DNA from: a bacterium
GTDB lineage: Bacteria; Vulcanimicrobiota; Vulcanimicrobiia; Vulcanimicrobiales; Vulcanimicrobiaceae
Length of the DNA: 64,000 bases
NCBI GenBank assembly: GCA_021832345.1
Contig: JAKBKY010000001.1
Span: 272,385-336,384, forward strand
Direction of reading: 5' to 3'
The position numbers were made by a program, and so were the translations under genes. Positions 53,128 to 62,252 of the stretch are shown here, in pieces. How positions within the stretch are numbered: the first letter of the stretch is position 1; each line of letters opens with the position of its first letter. Below the pieces are notes generated by a model that saw only the letters and a list, made by a program, of their open reading frames with translations, was not told the DNA's origin and made no database searches.

Positions 53128-54606
53128 ATGACATTCCGACGCCGGGTTCTCGCACTTACCGCAATGGCTGCCGTCTGGCTTGCCGCCGGGCCGGCCTTGC
53201 CGCGCATCACCGTGAACGATCGCCCCCTCAACGTCGCAGCGATCCTGGACCAGAATCGCCTCATGGTCCCGATGCGGGCGATCTTCCAAGCCCTCGGTGC
53301 TCGCGTCGATTACCACAACCGCACGCACCGGATTGTGGCAACGCTGGGCAAGAAGCGCGTGACGCTCACGGCCGGTGTGCGCCGGGCTGAAATCGCGGGT
53401 GTACCGGTCAGGCTCAATGTTCCGCCGCGCATCATCGCAGCCCGCACCTACGTGCCGCTCCGCTTCGTCGCACAGGCGCTCGGAGCGGTCGTCGGATACG
53501 ACGGACCGATGCAGCTCGTGACGGTGACGCTGCCGCATCGCCATCCGGCGCGCGCGACGGCGGTGCGCATAGGAAAACTCCAGCCTCGCCGGGGCGCGAA
53601 CCTCGTGACGGGCTACCCCACGATCTCGGCGCGGCTGCGGCTCCCAGCGCATGCACACGTGCGTTCGTGGACGCTGCGCGTTGACGGCATCGATGTCTCG
53701 CGCGACGCGAGCTTCAACGGACGAACGCTCGTCTATCTGCCGCGCACAAGCCTTGATGCCGGCTCGCACCTGGTGCAGTTCTCCGGCACGCTCAGCAACG
53801 CCGTGCCGTTTCAGCAGCGTTGGAGCTTCACGACGACGCTCCCGCAGAGGCGAAACCGGCGCATGCCCTACGGTGGCTCCGGATACCCGTACCCATCGGG
53901 CGGATATCCCATGGGCGGCTATCCCTATGGGGCCTATCCGTTCGCACTCTCTGCGCCATACGGAACGTATTTCAATCTGGGCGACACGATGCAGTTTCTC
54001 TTGTACGCACCGCCCGGCGGCTTTGCGTATCTCTATACCTGTTACTCTGCAATACCGTATACGATGTGGTATGCAGGCCCGATGCAGTACGAGCTGATGC
54101 TCCCGGCACCGCCCGGACTTGCGATTGCCAGTTGTCCGATCACGGTAGAGTACGTCCAGCCGGACGGCATCGCCAGCTACCTCCCGTGGCCGATCTTCAT
54201 CGATCTGGCGACGAACACCAATCCGGAACCGCAACCAACCGCGAGCGCCCAGCCGACCCCGCAGCCCACCGCAACGCCCCAACACCGCTATCCATTACCG
54301 ATCCGCCGGACGCCGCCACCGACGCCACTACCGACACAGCACCCCATCCCCGCTCCGCGGCCCACGCTCGCGCCGCCGCCTCGGCTGCCGATGCCACACC
54401 CGATGCCCCACCCGATAGCGCACCATACCCCAGCGCCGCAGCAACCGCATTCTCAACCGCATCCTCAGCCGCATTCTCAACCGCATCCTCAGCCGCATTC
54501 TCAACCGCATCCTCAGCCGCATTCTCAACCGCATCCTCAACCGCATCCTCAACCGCATCCCAAGCCGCATCCAGCACCAAAGCGGACGCCCGACGCGCGA
54601 GCCTGA
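53128..54606 (+). CDS. Secreted protein with copper-amine-oxidase N-terminal domain and His/Pro-rich repeat tail
   Basis: A 492-residue protein. Signal peptide MTFRRRVLALTAMAAVWLAAGPALP. The domain ITVNDRPLNVAAILDQNRLMVPMRAIFQALGARVDYHNRTHRI to RTYVPLRFVAQALGAVVGYDG is the copper amine oxidase N-terminal fold, often a cell-wall-binding module in this lineage. A beta-rich part follows, then Gly/Pro/Tyr-rich spacer GSGYPYPSGGYPMGGYPYGAYPF, a Cys-containing domain and a low-complexity tail dominated by PHSQPHPQ repeats (about 440-480). His-rich tails can bind metal ions; this is an inference. A TATACT at 53112 may be its -10. Confidence 0.78.
   Translation: MTFRRRVLALTAMAAVWLAAGPALPRITVNDRPLNVAAILDQNRLMVPMRAIFQALGARVDYHNRTHRIVATLGKKRVTLTAGVRRAEIAGVPVRLNVPPRIIAARTYVPLRFVAQALGAVVGYDGPMQLVTVTLPHRHPARATAVRIGKLQPRRGANLVTGYPTISARLRLPAHAHVRSWTLRVDGIDVSRDASFNGRTLVYLPRTSLDAGSHLVQFSGTLSNAVPFQQRWSFTTTLPQRRNRRMPYGGSGYPYPSGGYPMGGYPYGAYPFALSAPYGTYFNLGDTMQFLLYAPPGGFAYLYTCYSAIPYTMWYAGPMQYELMLPAPPGLAIASCPITVEYVQPDGIASYLPWPIFIDLATNTNPEPQPTASAQPTPQPTATPQHRYPLPIRRTPPPTPLPTQHPIPAPRPTLAPPPRLPMPHPMPHPIAHHTPAPQQPHSQPHPQPHSQPHPQPHSQPHPQPHSQPHPQPHPQPHPKPHPAPKRTPDARA
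54445..54564 (+). repeat. 24-bp tandem repeat encoding PHSQPHPQ
   Basis: The 24-bp unit CCGCATTCTCAACCGCATCC-TCAG is repeated at 54445, 54469, 54493 and 54517, with a degenerate fifth at 54541. It lies in frame in the C-terminal tail of the copper-amine-oxidase-domain protein, giving an octapeptide repeat. The perfect units suggest recent slippage and probable length variation between strains. Confidence 0.92.
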
Positions 54607-54618
54607 ACTCCCACGCTG

Positions 54619-55098
54619 ATGGAGACGCTTGACGTTCGCGCGGCCACCGGCGACGAGTTGCCGGCCTGCGCCGATATGTACGCGGAGATGTACAAGGAGG
54701 CGAGGATGACGCCATGGGAGCCGCTCGACGGTGCGTGGCGAGCGCGTTTTGTGGCTCGCTACGCCGAGCGCATCGCTACAGGCGAGGTGCTCTACATGAT
54801 CGCACTATACAACGGGCAGATCGCCGGATCGGCTGCTGCAGCCGTGCGCTCGCATCCGGGATTCGCTCAGGAAATGCCGCCGATCGGTGCGATCTCAGGC
54901 GTCTATGTCCGTCCGGAGCATCGCCGCCGCGGCATCGCGCGGCGACTCACGCTCGCTTGCATCGAGTACTTACGCGCCAAAGGCTGTACGCGCATTCGCC
55001 TCCATGCCTCGGCGATGGGGCGACCGCTCTACGAGCAACTCGGCTTCCTGCATACCAACGAGATGGAGCTGCGCCTGGAAGGCTCGCAAGCGCGCTAA
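54619..55098 (+). CDS. GNAT-family N-acetyltransferase
   Basis: A 159-residue GNAT protein. The acetyl-CoA site is VYVRPEHRRRGIARRLTLACIEYL (R/Q-x-x-G-x-G/A type) and the C-terminal strand pair is GCTRIRLHASAMGRPLYEQLGFLHTNEMEL. The first part, METLDVRAATGDELPACADMYAEM, is the usual alpha1-alpha2 acceptor region. Acceptor unknown. The stop TAA overlaps the stop of the convergent citrate synthase fragment. Confidence 0.86.
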   Translation: METLDVRAATGDELPACADMYAEMYKEARMTPWEPLDGAWRARFVARYAERIATGEVLYMIALYNGQIAGSAAAAVRSHPGFAQEMPPIGAISGVYVRPEHRRRGIARRLTLACIEYLRAKGCTRIRLHASAMGRPLYEQLGFLHTNEMELRLEGSQAR

Positions 55099-55274
55099 CT
55101 GCCGGCGTCGCGCTCGGCTCGTTGACCGATCGGCATATATGGACCGGGCGGCGGCCCCGTATAGGCGGCTTGCGGCCGGATCAAGCGATTGTCCGCCAAC
55201 TGTTCGAGCACATGCGCGCTCCAACCGGCGATGCGCCCTCCAACACTGACGCCTCTCGGGGAGGAGTTGGCGAC
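55095..55274 (-). pseudogene. gltA: C-terminal remnant of citrate synthase
   Basis: A 59-residue open frame with stop TAG at 55095-55097. It reads RGVSVGGRIAGWSAHVLEQL, then ADNRLIRPQAAYTG and a PPPGPYMPIGQRAERDAG tail. GWxAHVLEQ and DNRLIRPxAxYxG are the last conserved blocks of citrate synthase. It begins right after an in-frame TGA just past the ddl stop and has no start codon, so the 5' part of the gene is missing. Probably left by a deletion or rearrangement that joined ddl to a citrate synthase gene. Confidence 0.8.
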
Positions 55275-55278
55275 TCAG

Positions 55279-56232
55279 TTATCCTGATCTGCGGTCTGCT
55301 CGCCCTGTTGCCGCCACCCGAGCGAGCGCAAAGCCGACGAGCCGTTCGACCAAGGCTTCGTAGGACATTCCGATCGCACGCGCAGCATCGGGAAGCAAGC
55401 TCGTAGCCGTCAAGCCCGGGGTCGCATTGATCTCTAAGAGGTACGGTCGCCCTTCCGGCGTCACGATGAAGTCCGCGCGCGAGTAGTCGCGCAGTCCAAG
55501 CAATCGATGCGCAGAGAGCGCGAGTGTCTGTAAGCGACCGGCTAAGTCATCGCCGATCTCGGCAGGAACGACGTGCGTACTGGCCCCCGCTTCATACTTG
55601 GCCTCGTAGTTGTAGAACTCGTCGCGATTGGGGATGATCTCGACGACCGGCAATGCGTCTTCACCGACGATCCCGCACGCAAACTCGCGACCCGGGACAT
55701 ACTCCTCGGCGAGGATCTGGGTGTACTGCCCTGCCGCCTCAAGCATAGCCTTGCCCCACTGCTCGTGCGTGCGCACGATGGCCACGCCCACGGACGAACC
55801 TTCATCACGAGGCTTGACAACCAGCGGCAGATCGAGAGAACCCGGCAACAACGGCAACGTGCCTCCGGCGACATCGAAGAGTTCCCACGACGGCGTCGGC
55901 AGCCCCTCGGCGGCAAAGAGCTTCTTCGCGAGGTGCTTATCGAGCGCCAGCGCACAGGCACGAAGCCCGCTGCCCGTATAGGCAATCCCAAGATGATCGA
56001 GCAGTCCCTGCAACTCGCCGCTCTCGCCGCCGAGGCCATGCAAGGCGTTAAAGACGGCGTCGGGTTCGAGAACGCGCACGGCATCGATAAAGCGCGCGTC
56101 GTAATCGAGCGACTGCGCGTCGTAACCAAGCGCATGCAGCGCACGCATGACGCCCGCCCCGGTCTGGATCGACACCTCGCGCTCGCTACTGCCCCCGCCC
56201 ATGACTACCGCGATCTTCGCCGATTTCGTCAT
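55279..56232 (-). CDS. ddl: D-alanine--D-alanine ligase
   Basis: A 317-residue ATP-grasp enzyme joining two D-Ala for the peptidoglycan stem. Features: AVVMGGGSSEREVSIQTG, FNALHGLGGESGELQGLLDHLGIAYTGSG, KPRDEGSSVGVAIV, and YLLEINATPGLTATSLLPDAARAIGMSYE near the end. The C-terminal tail (ARVAATGRADRRSG) is a little longer than normal, next to the citrate synthase remnant, so the 3' end may have been changed by the rearrangement. Overlaps murB by 4 nt. Confidence 0.95.
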   Translation of the reverse strand: MTKSAKIAVVMGGGSSEREVSIQTGAGVMRALHALGYDAQSLDYDARFIDAVRVLEPDAVFNALHGLGGESGELQGLLDHLGIAYTGSGLRACALALDKHLAKKLFAAEGLPTPSWELFDVAGGTLPLLPGSLDLPLVVKPRDEGSSVGVAIVRTHEQWGKAMLEAAGQYTQILAEEYVPGREFACGIVGEDALPVVEIIPNRDEFYNYEAKYEAGASTHVVPAEIGDDLAGRLQTLALSAHRLLGLRDYSRADFIVTPEGRPYLLEINATPGLTATSLLPDAARAIGMSYEALVERLVGFALARVAATGRADRRSG

Positions 56233-57197
56233 GCCGATCGCTCTGCCTCTCCTGCAACAAATGCACCGACCAGATGCACCTCAAGTTGCAACTCCACGCC
56301 GAAACGCTCGCACACCGCTCTGCGAACGCGGGCCAACAGTGTTGCAACATCGCAGGCCGTCGCGCCTCCTAGGTTGTTGATGAAGTTGGCGTGGAGCGTG
56401 GACACTTGAGCTGCGCCTTCGGACCAACCCTTGGCACCGACGGCCTCGATCAGCCGTGCCGCCTTCTCACCGGGGGGATTGCGAAAACACGAGCCCGCGT
56501 TGGGAAGCGCTATCGGCTGCGTTTGCTTTCGGCGCACGAGCTTGGCCTGCATCGCCTCCCGCACCTGCGCCGGATCTCCGTGCTCGAACGCCAAACGTAC
56601 GCGCGAGACGATCGCATCGCGAGGCAGGGTCGTATGGCGATAGAAGTATCGAATATCGACGCTATGCGGCGCTGGGCGGCTGGGGGACTGTACCCACACC
56701 TCTTGCACGAACTCGCCAAACTCACGATCCGTCCCGGCATTCATGCGCAACGAACCGCCGACCGTTCCGGGAATGCCGACCAACCCTTCGATGCCGAGCG
56801 CCCCTGCGCTCGCCCCACGCGCCGTTACCTGCGCCATGTTTGCCGATGCGCCGGCCTCAAGGACGACTCGTCCGCCGTCGACGTGCGCCTCGATCTGCGC
56901 GAAAGCGCCACCGAGCCGCAGGACGATGCCGCGGATTCCGCCGTCACCGATAAGCAGATTACTGCCGCTTCCCAGCACAAACCACGGCAGCTTCCGGCGT
57001 AAGCACAGTCGCATGACCCGTGCGATCTCTTCCTCGGACTGAGCGCATACGAGCGCGTCAGCCGGGCCACCGATCTTCCACGACGTATACGCCGCTAAGG
57101 GCCCATCGAACGCGACCCGTTCGGCAAACCACTCCAGGAGCGCAGCGCGATCGTCTTCGCGCAGAAGGCTTGCCTCGCTTGCAGACGTCACGTTCAC
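56229..57197 (-). CDS. murB: UDP-N-acetylenolpyruvoylglucosamine reductase
   Basis: A 322-residue FAD enzyme that reduces UDP-GlcNAc-enolpyruvate to UDP-MurNAc. Features: YTSWKIGGPADALVCA, VLGSGSNLLIGDGGIRGIVLRLGG, IEGLVGIPGTVGGSLRMNAG, PNAGSCFRNPPGEKAARLIEAVGAKGWSEGAAQVSTLHANFINNLGGAT. The Ser in NAGSCFRNP is the catalytic acid. Its GTG/ATG start at 57197 overlaps the murC stop (4 nt). Type IIb layout, as in Gram-positive-like clusters. Confidence 0.95.
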   Translation of the reverse strand: MNVTSASEASLLREDDRAALLEWFAERVAFDGPLAAYTSWKIGGPADALVCAQSEEEIARVMRLCLRRKLPWFVLGSGSNLLIGDGGIRGIVLRLGGAFAQIEAHVDGGRVVLEAGASANMAQVTARGASAGALGIEGLVGIPGTVGGSLRMNAGTDREFGEFVQEVWVQSPSRPAPHSVDIRYFYRHTTLPRDAIVSRVRLAFEHGDPAQVREAMQAKLVRRKQTQPIALPNAGSCFRNPPGEKAARLIEAVGAKGWSEGAAQVSTLHANFINNLGGATACDVATLLARVRRAVCERFGVELQLEVHLVGAFVAGEAERSA

Positions 57198-58573
57198 ACC
57201 GGCGCCTGGACCTGCGCGCGCAACTGGGTCGCTAGCGCCGCGGCGACATCGCTGATGTTTCCGGCCCCCAGCATCAGCACGAGCGCTCCCTGCGGAGCAT
57301 CGCGGATGAGGCGATCCACCAGGTCGTCGACTTGCGTGACATAAGAGACGCGGCCACCGGCACGTTCCAGCGGGTCTCCGACGGTATGCACGTCCACACC
57401 GGTGATCGGCTCTTCCGATGCGGCGTAGATCGGCGCGAGATAGATCGCGTCGGCGCCACGTAACGCATGCGCAAAGTCAGGTGCGAGATAGGCGGTCCGC
57501 GTATAGCGGTGCGGCTGGAAGGCAACGAGGAGCGGGCCTGCATGCACGGCTCGGGCCGCCGCAATGGTTTCGCGCACGGCCGTCGGATGGTGCGCATAAT
57601 CGTCGACCACGCTCATGCGCTCTCCGGCAAAAAGGACTTCAAAGCGCCGGCGCACCCCTAGGAAGGTTTCGAGGCCATACGCCATCCGCGCAAACGGGAT
57701 ACCGAGTTCGCCTCCAACGGTCAGCGCTGCGAGCGCATTGCGCACGTTGATCACGCCGGGCAGCGGCAGCGTAATACTGCCTAAACGGCAACCATCTACG
57801 ACCGCGTCAAACGTCGTCTTGAAATTTTCGCAACGAATACGCTCGGCTCGCACGTCGGCGCGGACGGCCAGACCGAAGGTTCTGGTTCGCACCGTACGCA
57901 GACCGGCAAGCAACTGCGCACAACGCGGATCATCGAGGCCCACAATCGCCACGCCCGCCCGTGGTAAGCCCGCGAGAAACGCCGCAAGACTCTCGGCCAG
58001 CGCCGGAAGCTCGTCGTCGCTTGCGAGATGGTCGTTTTCAACGTTCGTCAAGACGGCGATCCGGGGATGCAGGCGCATGAACGAGCCGTCGGACTCATCG
58101 GCCTCCGTGACGAACCAGGCGGCGGCCGGAGGCCAGGCATTCGTATCGAGCGCAATGTCGATGCCGCCGAGCGCCAAGCCCGCATCGATGCCGCCGGCAC
58201 GCAGGACTGCATGGGTCATCGCGGTCGTCGTCGTCTTGCCGTGCGTTCCGCAGATCGCAATCCCGTCACGCTCGTCCAGCAGTTCGGCCAAGAGTTCGCC
58301 GCGATGCACGATCGGAAGGCCCAGTCGCCGAGCCTGGACGATCTCCGGATTCTGCCGGTCGATCGCCGAGCTGACGATGACGCTATCGGCATCGCCCAGA
58401 TGAGCGGCGTGGTGTCCGATCGCAATCTGCGCACCCTCGACGCGTAGGCGAGCGATCAACGGCGTTTCCAGCACATCGCATCCGCTGACCCGCTCGCCGC
58501 GCGCCAAGAGCAGACGCGCCAGCGCGCTCATGCCGATGCCGCCGATCCCTACGAAGTGCCGATGCCGACTCAT
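57194..58573 (-). CDS. murC: UDP-N-acetylmuramate--L-alanine ligase
   Basis: A 459-residue Mur ligase adding L-Ala to UDP-MurNAc. Motifs: HFVGIGGIGMSALARLLL (N-terminal UDP site), the P-loop AICGTHGKTTTTAM, EADESDGSFMRLHP, VLTNVENDHL, VDDYAHHPTAVRETI and the C-terminal HxYxR region FQPHRYTRT. ATG 58573 (MSRHRHFVGIGG) overlaps the murG stop by 4 nt. The frame continues upstream into the antisense of murG and is discarded. Confidence 0.96.
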   Translation of the reverse strand: MSRHRHFVGIGGIGMSALARLLLARGERVSGCDVLETPLIARLRVEGAQIAIGHHAAHLGDADSVIVSSAIDRQNPEIVQARRLGLPIVHRGELLAELLDERDGIAICGTHGKTTTTAMTHAVLRAGGIDAGLALGGIDIALDTNAWPPAAAWFVTEADESDGSFMRLHPRIAVLTNVENDHLASDDELPALAESLAAFLAGLPRAGVAIVGLDDPRCAQLLAGLRTVRTRTFGLAVRADVRAERIRCENFKTTFDAVVDGCRLGSITLPLPGVINVRNALAALTVGGELGIPFARMAYGLETFLGVRRRFEVLFAGERMSVVDDYAHHPTAVRETIAAARAVHAGPLLVAFQPHRYTRTAYLAPDFAHALRGADAIYLAPIYAASEEPITGVDVHTVGDPLERAGGRVSYVTQVDDLVDRLIRDAPQGALVLMLGAGNISDVAAALATQLRAQVQAPV

Positions 58574-59682
58574 ATCGATGCCTTGCTTCGCTTTATCAGT
58601 GCCTCGATCCGCGCGAGAATGAGGCCCGTCGGATCGGCACGCCCTAGGCTGCGTGCCGCGCTGCCCATCGTTTGCAGGCGATCTGCCTCCAAGAGGGCGG
58701 CGAACTCCCGCGCCAAGCGCGGCGCATCGAACTGCGCGTCCTCGACAACCACCGCAGCGCCGGCCGAGGCCAGCGCCCGGGCATTGGCCATCTGGTGATC
58801 GCGCGCGGCATACGGATAGGGAACCAGGATCGACGGGAGGCCGACCGCCACGAACTCCGCGAGGGTCGAAGCCCCGGCTCGCGCCACGGCGAGATCGGCC
58901 ACCGCGTAGGCGTCGGCCATCTCCGGGAGGTAACCAACCACGCGCACGGCGGCTCCCGGATGAGCGGTCAAGCCCTCGAGCCGCGCGCCGTCGCGCTCGC
59001 CTGCCACCAGCAGCACCTGCCACCCTGAGGGGAGCAACGAGGCACTCAAAAACGCGACGACGAGCTCGTTGAGCGAACGCGCGCCCTGACTGCCCCCGAG
59101 GACCAACACGGTGCGCAGCGACGGATCCAGGCCGAGTCTGCGCGCGGCCGCTTCACGGCTGGGCAACGCCGCCAGGGCCGAGCGCACCGGGACACCGGTC
59201 ACGACGAAGCGCGCTCGCATGGAGCCCCGCGCGCGAGCGAACGCGGCGCCCCAGACTTCGTCGACGAGCGGAGCCAAGAGCGTGTTGCTCAGGCCTGCCA
59301 GAGCATTGGGCTCAAGGAGTGCCAGAGCCACCGGCATGCCGAGCCAGCGGCGTATCCGCGCGGCAACCACGACCGGCACGCTGACATAACCACCGGTGGC
59401 AATCACGATGTCCGGGCGCAGCTCACCGATCAGACGCATTGCCGCCGTCACGCCGCCGACGTTGGCTGCGAGTCCCCGCAGCGAGCCCAGCGACGGCCCA
59501 CGCTGCAACGGTGCAGCGGTGACGGTGAGCAGACGGTATCCCGCAGCCGGCACGATCTGCGCTTCCAGCCGATCTGCCGTCCCGATGAAGGTGATCTCGG
59601 CGCTCTTGCCAAGCGCGTCGGCGATCGCAATCGCCGGATAGAGATGGCCTCCGGTGCCGCCGCCTGCGAAGATAACGCGCAC
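58570..59682 (-). CDS. murG: UDP-N-acetylglucosamine transferase MurG
   Basis: A 370-residue GT28 enzyme that adds GlcNAc to lipid I to form lipid II. Features: FAGGGTGGHLYPAIAIADAL (G-loop), GYVSVPVVVAARIRR, ALLEPNALAGLSNTLLAP, VLGGSQGARSLNELV and AVARAGASTLAEFVAVGLPSILVPYPYAARDHQ. Peripheral on the inner face of the membrane. Starts 1 nt before the ftsW stop. Confidence 0.96.
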   Translation of the reverse strand: MRVIFAGGGTGGHLYPAIAIADALGKSAEITFIGTADRLEAQIVPAAGYRLLTVTAAPLQRGPSLGSLRGLAANVGGVTAAMRLIGELRPDIVIATGGYVSVPVVVAARIRRWLGMPVALALLEPNALAGLSNTLLAPLVDEVWGAAFARARGSMRARFVVTGVPVRSALAALPSREAAARRLGLDPSLRTVLVLGGSQGARSLNELVVAFLSASLLPSGWQVLLVAGERDGARLEGLTAHPGAAVRVVGYLPEMADAYAVADLAVARAGASTLAEFVAVGLPSILVPYPYAARDHQMANARALASAGAAVVVEDAQFDAPRLAREFAALLEADRLQTMGSAARSLGRADPTGLILARIEALIKRSKASI

Positions 59683-59683
59683 G

Positions 59684-60862
59684 TTAGGCCGCGTCGACGC
59701 GGCGTTGGCGACCGACGTTGGCGATCAGCGCGACGGCCACAAGATTCACGATGAGCGAGCTGCCGCCAAACGATATGAAGGGCAGCGGCACTCCGGTCAC
59801 CGGCCACGAGGACGTGACGACGCCGATATTGACAAACGCCTGGAGGACGATCATCGCCGTACACCCGGTCGCTAGGTAGCATCCAAAACGGTCGGGCGCC
59901 GCGACCGCGATGCGGATGCCGCGATACGCCAAAAGCACAAAGAGCGCCACGACGCTCACCGTGCCGATGAGCCCGAGTTCCTCGCCAAGGATGGAGAAGA
60001 TGAAGTCGGTATACTGTTCGGGGAGATAGAAGAACTTCGCACGCGAGTTTCCCAAACCCACGCCGAAGAAGCCTCCACTCCCCAGCGCATAGAGGGACTG
60101 CACGATGTGAAACCCGGTATTCTGCGGGTCTTTCCAAGGGTCGATGAAGGCCAGAATGCGCGCGCGCCGATAGGGGCTGGCGATAATCGCAAGGACCGCG
60201 GGTGGAATCGTGACGGCGCCGACCGCAATCAGATGCGTGATCCGCGCTCCGGCGGCAAAGAGCATGACGGCCCCAAAGAGCGCGTAGAGGCTCGCCGTCC
60301 CCATGTCCGGTTCCATCAACACGAGCACGGCCACCGCCACGATCGCGCCGCATGCCGGCAACAAGCCGCCGGCGAGCGAGATGATCTTCTCATTCTTCTT
60401 CGCTAGCAGCGCAGCAAGAAAGATGATCAGCGCCGGTTTGGCAAACTCAGACGGTTGCACAGAGAGCGCATGGAAGCCGAGCCACCGGCGCGCCCCGTTC
60501 ACCGCGATCCCGACGTGCGGCACCAAAACCGCCGCGAGCGTCAGCAGTGACAGGATGAAGATGGCGGGGGCGAGACGATAGAGCAGACGATAGTCAAGAC
60601 GATAGGCGATGTAGGCGCAGAGCAGCCCAAGGGCGAGCCACTCCGTTTGTCGCTTGAGGTAGTAGGCGGTGTCCCGGTGTTCGGCGTATGCCGTGGCGCT
60701 CGATGCGCTGAAGATCATCACCAAGCCGATGCCGACCAACAGCGCAACCGCGATGAAGAGCCAGCGATCCGGCGGGACCGCGATATACGAGCGACGCGAC
60801 GCGACGCTCGGTTCGCGTTCGACGATCCGTCGTGGATCGGTACGCGCGGCGGCGCTACGCAT
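59684..60862 (-). CDS. ftsW: SEDS-family peptidoglycan polymerase FtsW
   Basis: A 392-residue polytopic membrane protein (about 10 helices), the septal lipid II polymerase with its class B PBP partner. Features: IGLVMIFSASSATAY, VNGARRWLGFHALSVQPSEFAKPALIIFLA, LMEPDMGTASLYALFGAVMLFAAG, GFHIVQSLYALGSGGFFGVGLGNSRAKFFYLPEQYTDFIFSILGEELG and VNIGVVTSSWPVTGVPLPFISFGGSSL. The start could be ATG 60862 or ATG 60880; both overlap murD. The location between murD and murG is the canonical site for ftsW. Confidence 0.95.
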   Translation of the reverse strand: MRSAAARTDPRRIVEREPSVASRRSYIAVPPDRWLFIAVALLVGIGLVMIFSASSATAYAEHRDTAYYLKRQTEWLALGLLCAYIAYRLDYRLLYRLAPAIFILSLLTLAAVLVPHVGIAVNGARRWLGFHALSVQPSEFAKPALIIFLAALLAKKNEKIISLAGGLLPACGAIVAVAVLVLMEPDMGTASLYALFGAVMLFAAGARITHLIAVGAVTIPPAVLAIIASPYRRARILAFIDPWKDPQNTGFHIVQSLYALGSGGFFGVGLGNSRAKFFYLPEQYTDFIFSILGEELGLIGTVSVVALFVLLAYRGIRIAVAAPDRFGCYLATGCTAMIVLQAFVNIGVVTSSWPVTGVPLPFISFGGSSLIVNLVAVALIANVGRQRRVDAA

Positions 60863-62252
60863 GCGCTCGAGCCTCACCATTTCGCACGGCGGCGGCGAAC
60901 TGCTCGCCACGATCCTCGGCCGACGTGAAGAGATCGAAACTGGCACACGCCGGCGAGAGCAATACCACATCCCCGGGATTGGCCAGCTCCCGGGCTCGGC
61001 TCACCGCTTCCGGCATCGTCGCCGCTCGCACGATCGGGGTGCGCGTGATGGTTGAGGCGATCTCATCCGATGCTTCGCCCAGAAGCACGACGGCCTTGGC
61101 TCGAGCGTCGATCGCTGCACCCAGCTCGTTAAATGCCGTGCCTTTGGCGCGTCCACCGGCAATCAGAACGATCGGCCGCCGGTAGGAGCGTAGCGCGGCG
61201 AGTACCGCGTCCGGATTGGTCGCCTTGGAGTCATCGACGTAGAGTACGCCGTCGATCTCGGCCACCGGTTGGAGACGATGCGCCGGTGGGCGAAACGTCG
61301 CAACAGCCGCACGGAGCGATTCGCGATCGCACCCCAGGGCCAAGGCCGCTAAGAGCGCGGCCATGGTATTGCGGAGATTGTGCTCGCCCACCAAGGGAAT
61401 TTCGCTGCGCGCAAGCACCGTCTGCGGCCGCGGATCGCCGGTAATGGGTGCATAGATGATCTCGCCGCCGCGTAGGAACATCGTGGCGGATTGGTGATGC
61501 TCTCCCAGCGTATACCAAAGCTGGCGCGCCTGTAGCCGCGGCGTTCCCGCGCGCCAATGCAACGCCGCAAGCAACGGGTCGTCGAGATCGCCGACAAACA
61601 TGTCGTGGACGCCTTGGTTTGCAAAGATGCGCATCTTCGCTTCGGCGTACTCTTCCATAGACGGGTAACGATCGAGATGGTCGGGCGTTACATTGAGGAT
61701 GACGGAGACGAGCGGTCGAAACGCGCGGATCGTCTCCAGTTGGAACGACGAGACCTCCGCCACGACATACCCGTCGGCCTCGATGCCCTGCACTTGCGCG
61801 ATCAGCGGGCTGCCGATATTGCCGCCCACGCGAACGTCTTTTCCGCAGGAACGCAGGAGGTGCCCGATCAGCTCCGTCGTCGTCGACTTGCCTTTCGTTC
61901 CCGTGACCGCAATGATCGGTGCGCGGCAGAGACGATAGGCCACCTCGACTTCGCTCAGCACCGGGACATCGGCCGCCTGAACGCAGCGCACGACGTGACT
62001 GGTCAGCGGAACGCCGGGAGAGAGCACCGCAGCGCTAAGCTGCGGCGCCAGCGCGCTCAGCTCATCGGGCGCGACGAAACGCGCGCCGTAGCGCTCGATC
62101 TGCGCGCGCACATCGACCAGCGCGGATGCGGGCTTCTCGTCCGTGGCATACACGGTTGCGCCGCGCGCACAGAGGACATCGGCGCTCGCCACGCCGCTGC
62201 GTCCCAGGCCGATGACGAGGATGCGCTCGTTCGCGCCAAAGGTTAAACTCAT
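60855..62252 (-). CDS. murD: UDP-N-acetylmuramoylalanine--D-glutamate ligase
   Basis: A 465-residue Mur ligase adding D-Glu. Motifs: ILVIGLGRSGVASADVL, ITTG-type P-loop IIAVTGTKGKSTTTEL, GGNIGSPL, VVAEVSSFQLETI, ILNVTPDHLDRYPSMEEYAEAKMRIF, PLVGEHNLRNTMAALLA, FRPPAHRLQPVAEIDGVLYVDDSKATNPDAVLAAL and LLSPACASFDLF. ATG 62252 (MSLTFGANERILVIG) overlaps the mraY stop (ATGA). Confidence 0.96.
   Translation of the reverse strand: MSLTFGANERILVIGLGRSGVASADVLCARGATVYATDEKPASALVDVRAQIERYGARFVAPDELSALAPQLSAAVLSPGVPLTSHVVRCVQAADVPVLSEVEVAYRLCRAPIIAVTGTKGKSTTTELIGHLLRSCGKDVRVGGNIGSPLIAQVQGIEADGYVVAEVSSFQLETIRAFRPLVSVILNVTPDHLDRYPSMEEYAEAKMRIFANQGVHDMFVGDLDDPLLAALHWRAGTPRLQARQLWYTLGEHHQSATMFLRGGEIIYAPITGDPRPQTVLARSEIPLVGEHNLRNTMAALLAALALGCDRESLRAAVATFRPPAHRLQPVAEIDGVLYVDDSKATNPDAVLAALRSYRRPIVLIAGGRAKGTAFNELGAAIDARAKAVVLLGEASDEIASTITRTPIVRAATMPEAVSRARELANPGDVVLLSPACASFDLFTSAEDRGEQFAAAVRNGEARAHA

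Noticed and set aside
54445-54564. 24-bp repeats considered as CRISPR or recombination site
   Set aside because: They are contiguous without spacers, in frame, and encode an octapeptide repeat.
58574-59023. N-terminal extension of murC
   Set aside because: The extension is Arg/Gly-rich and covers the murG gene in another frame; MurC starts at MSRHRHFVGIG.
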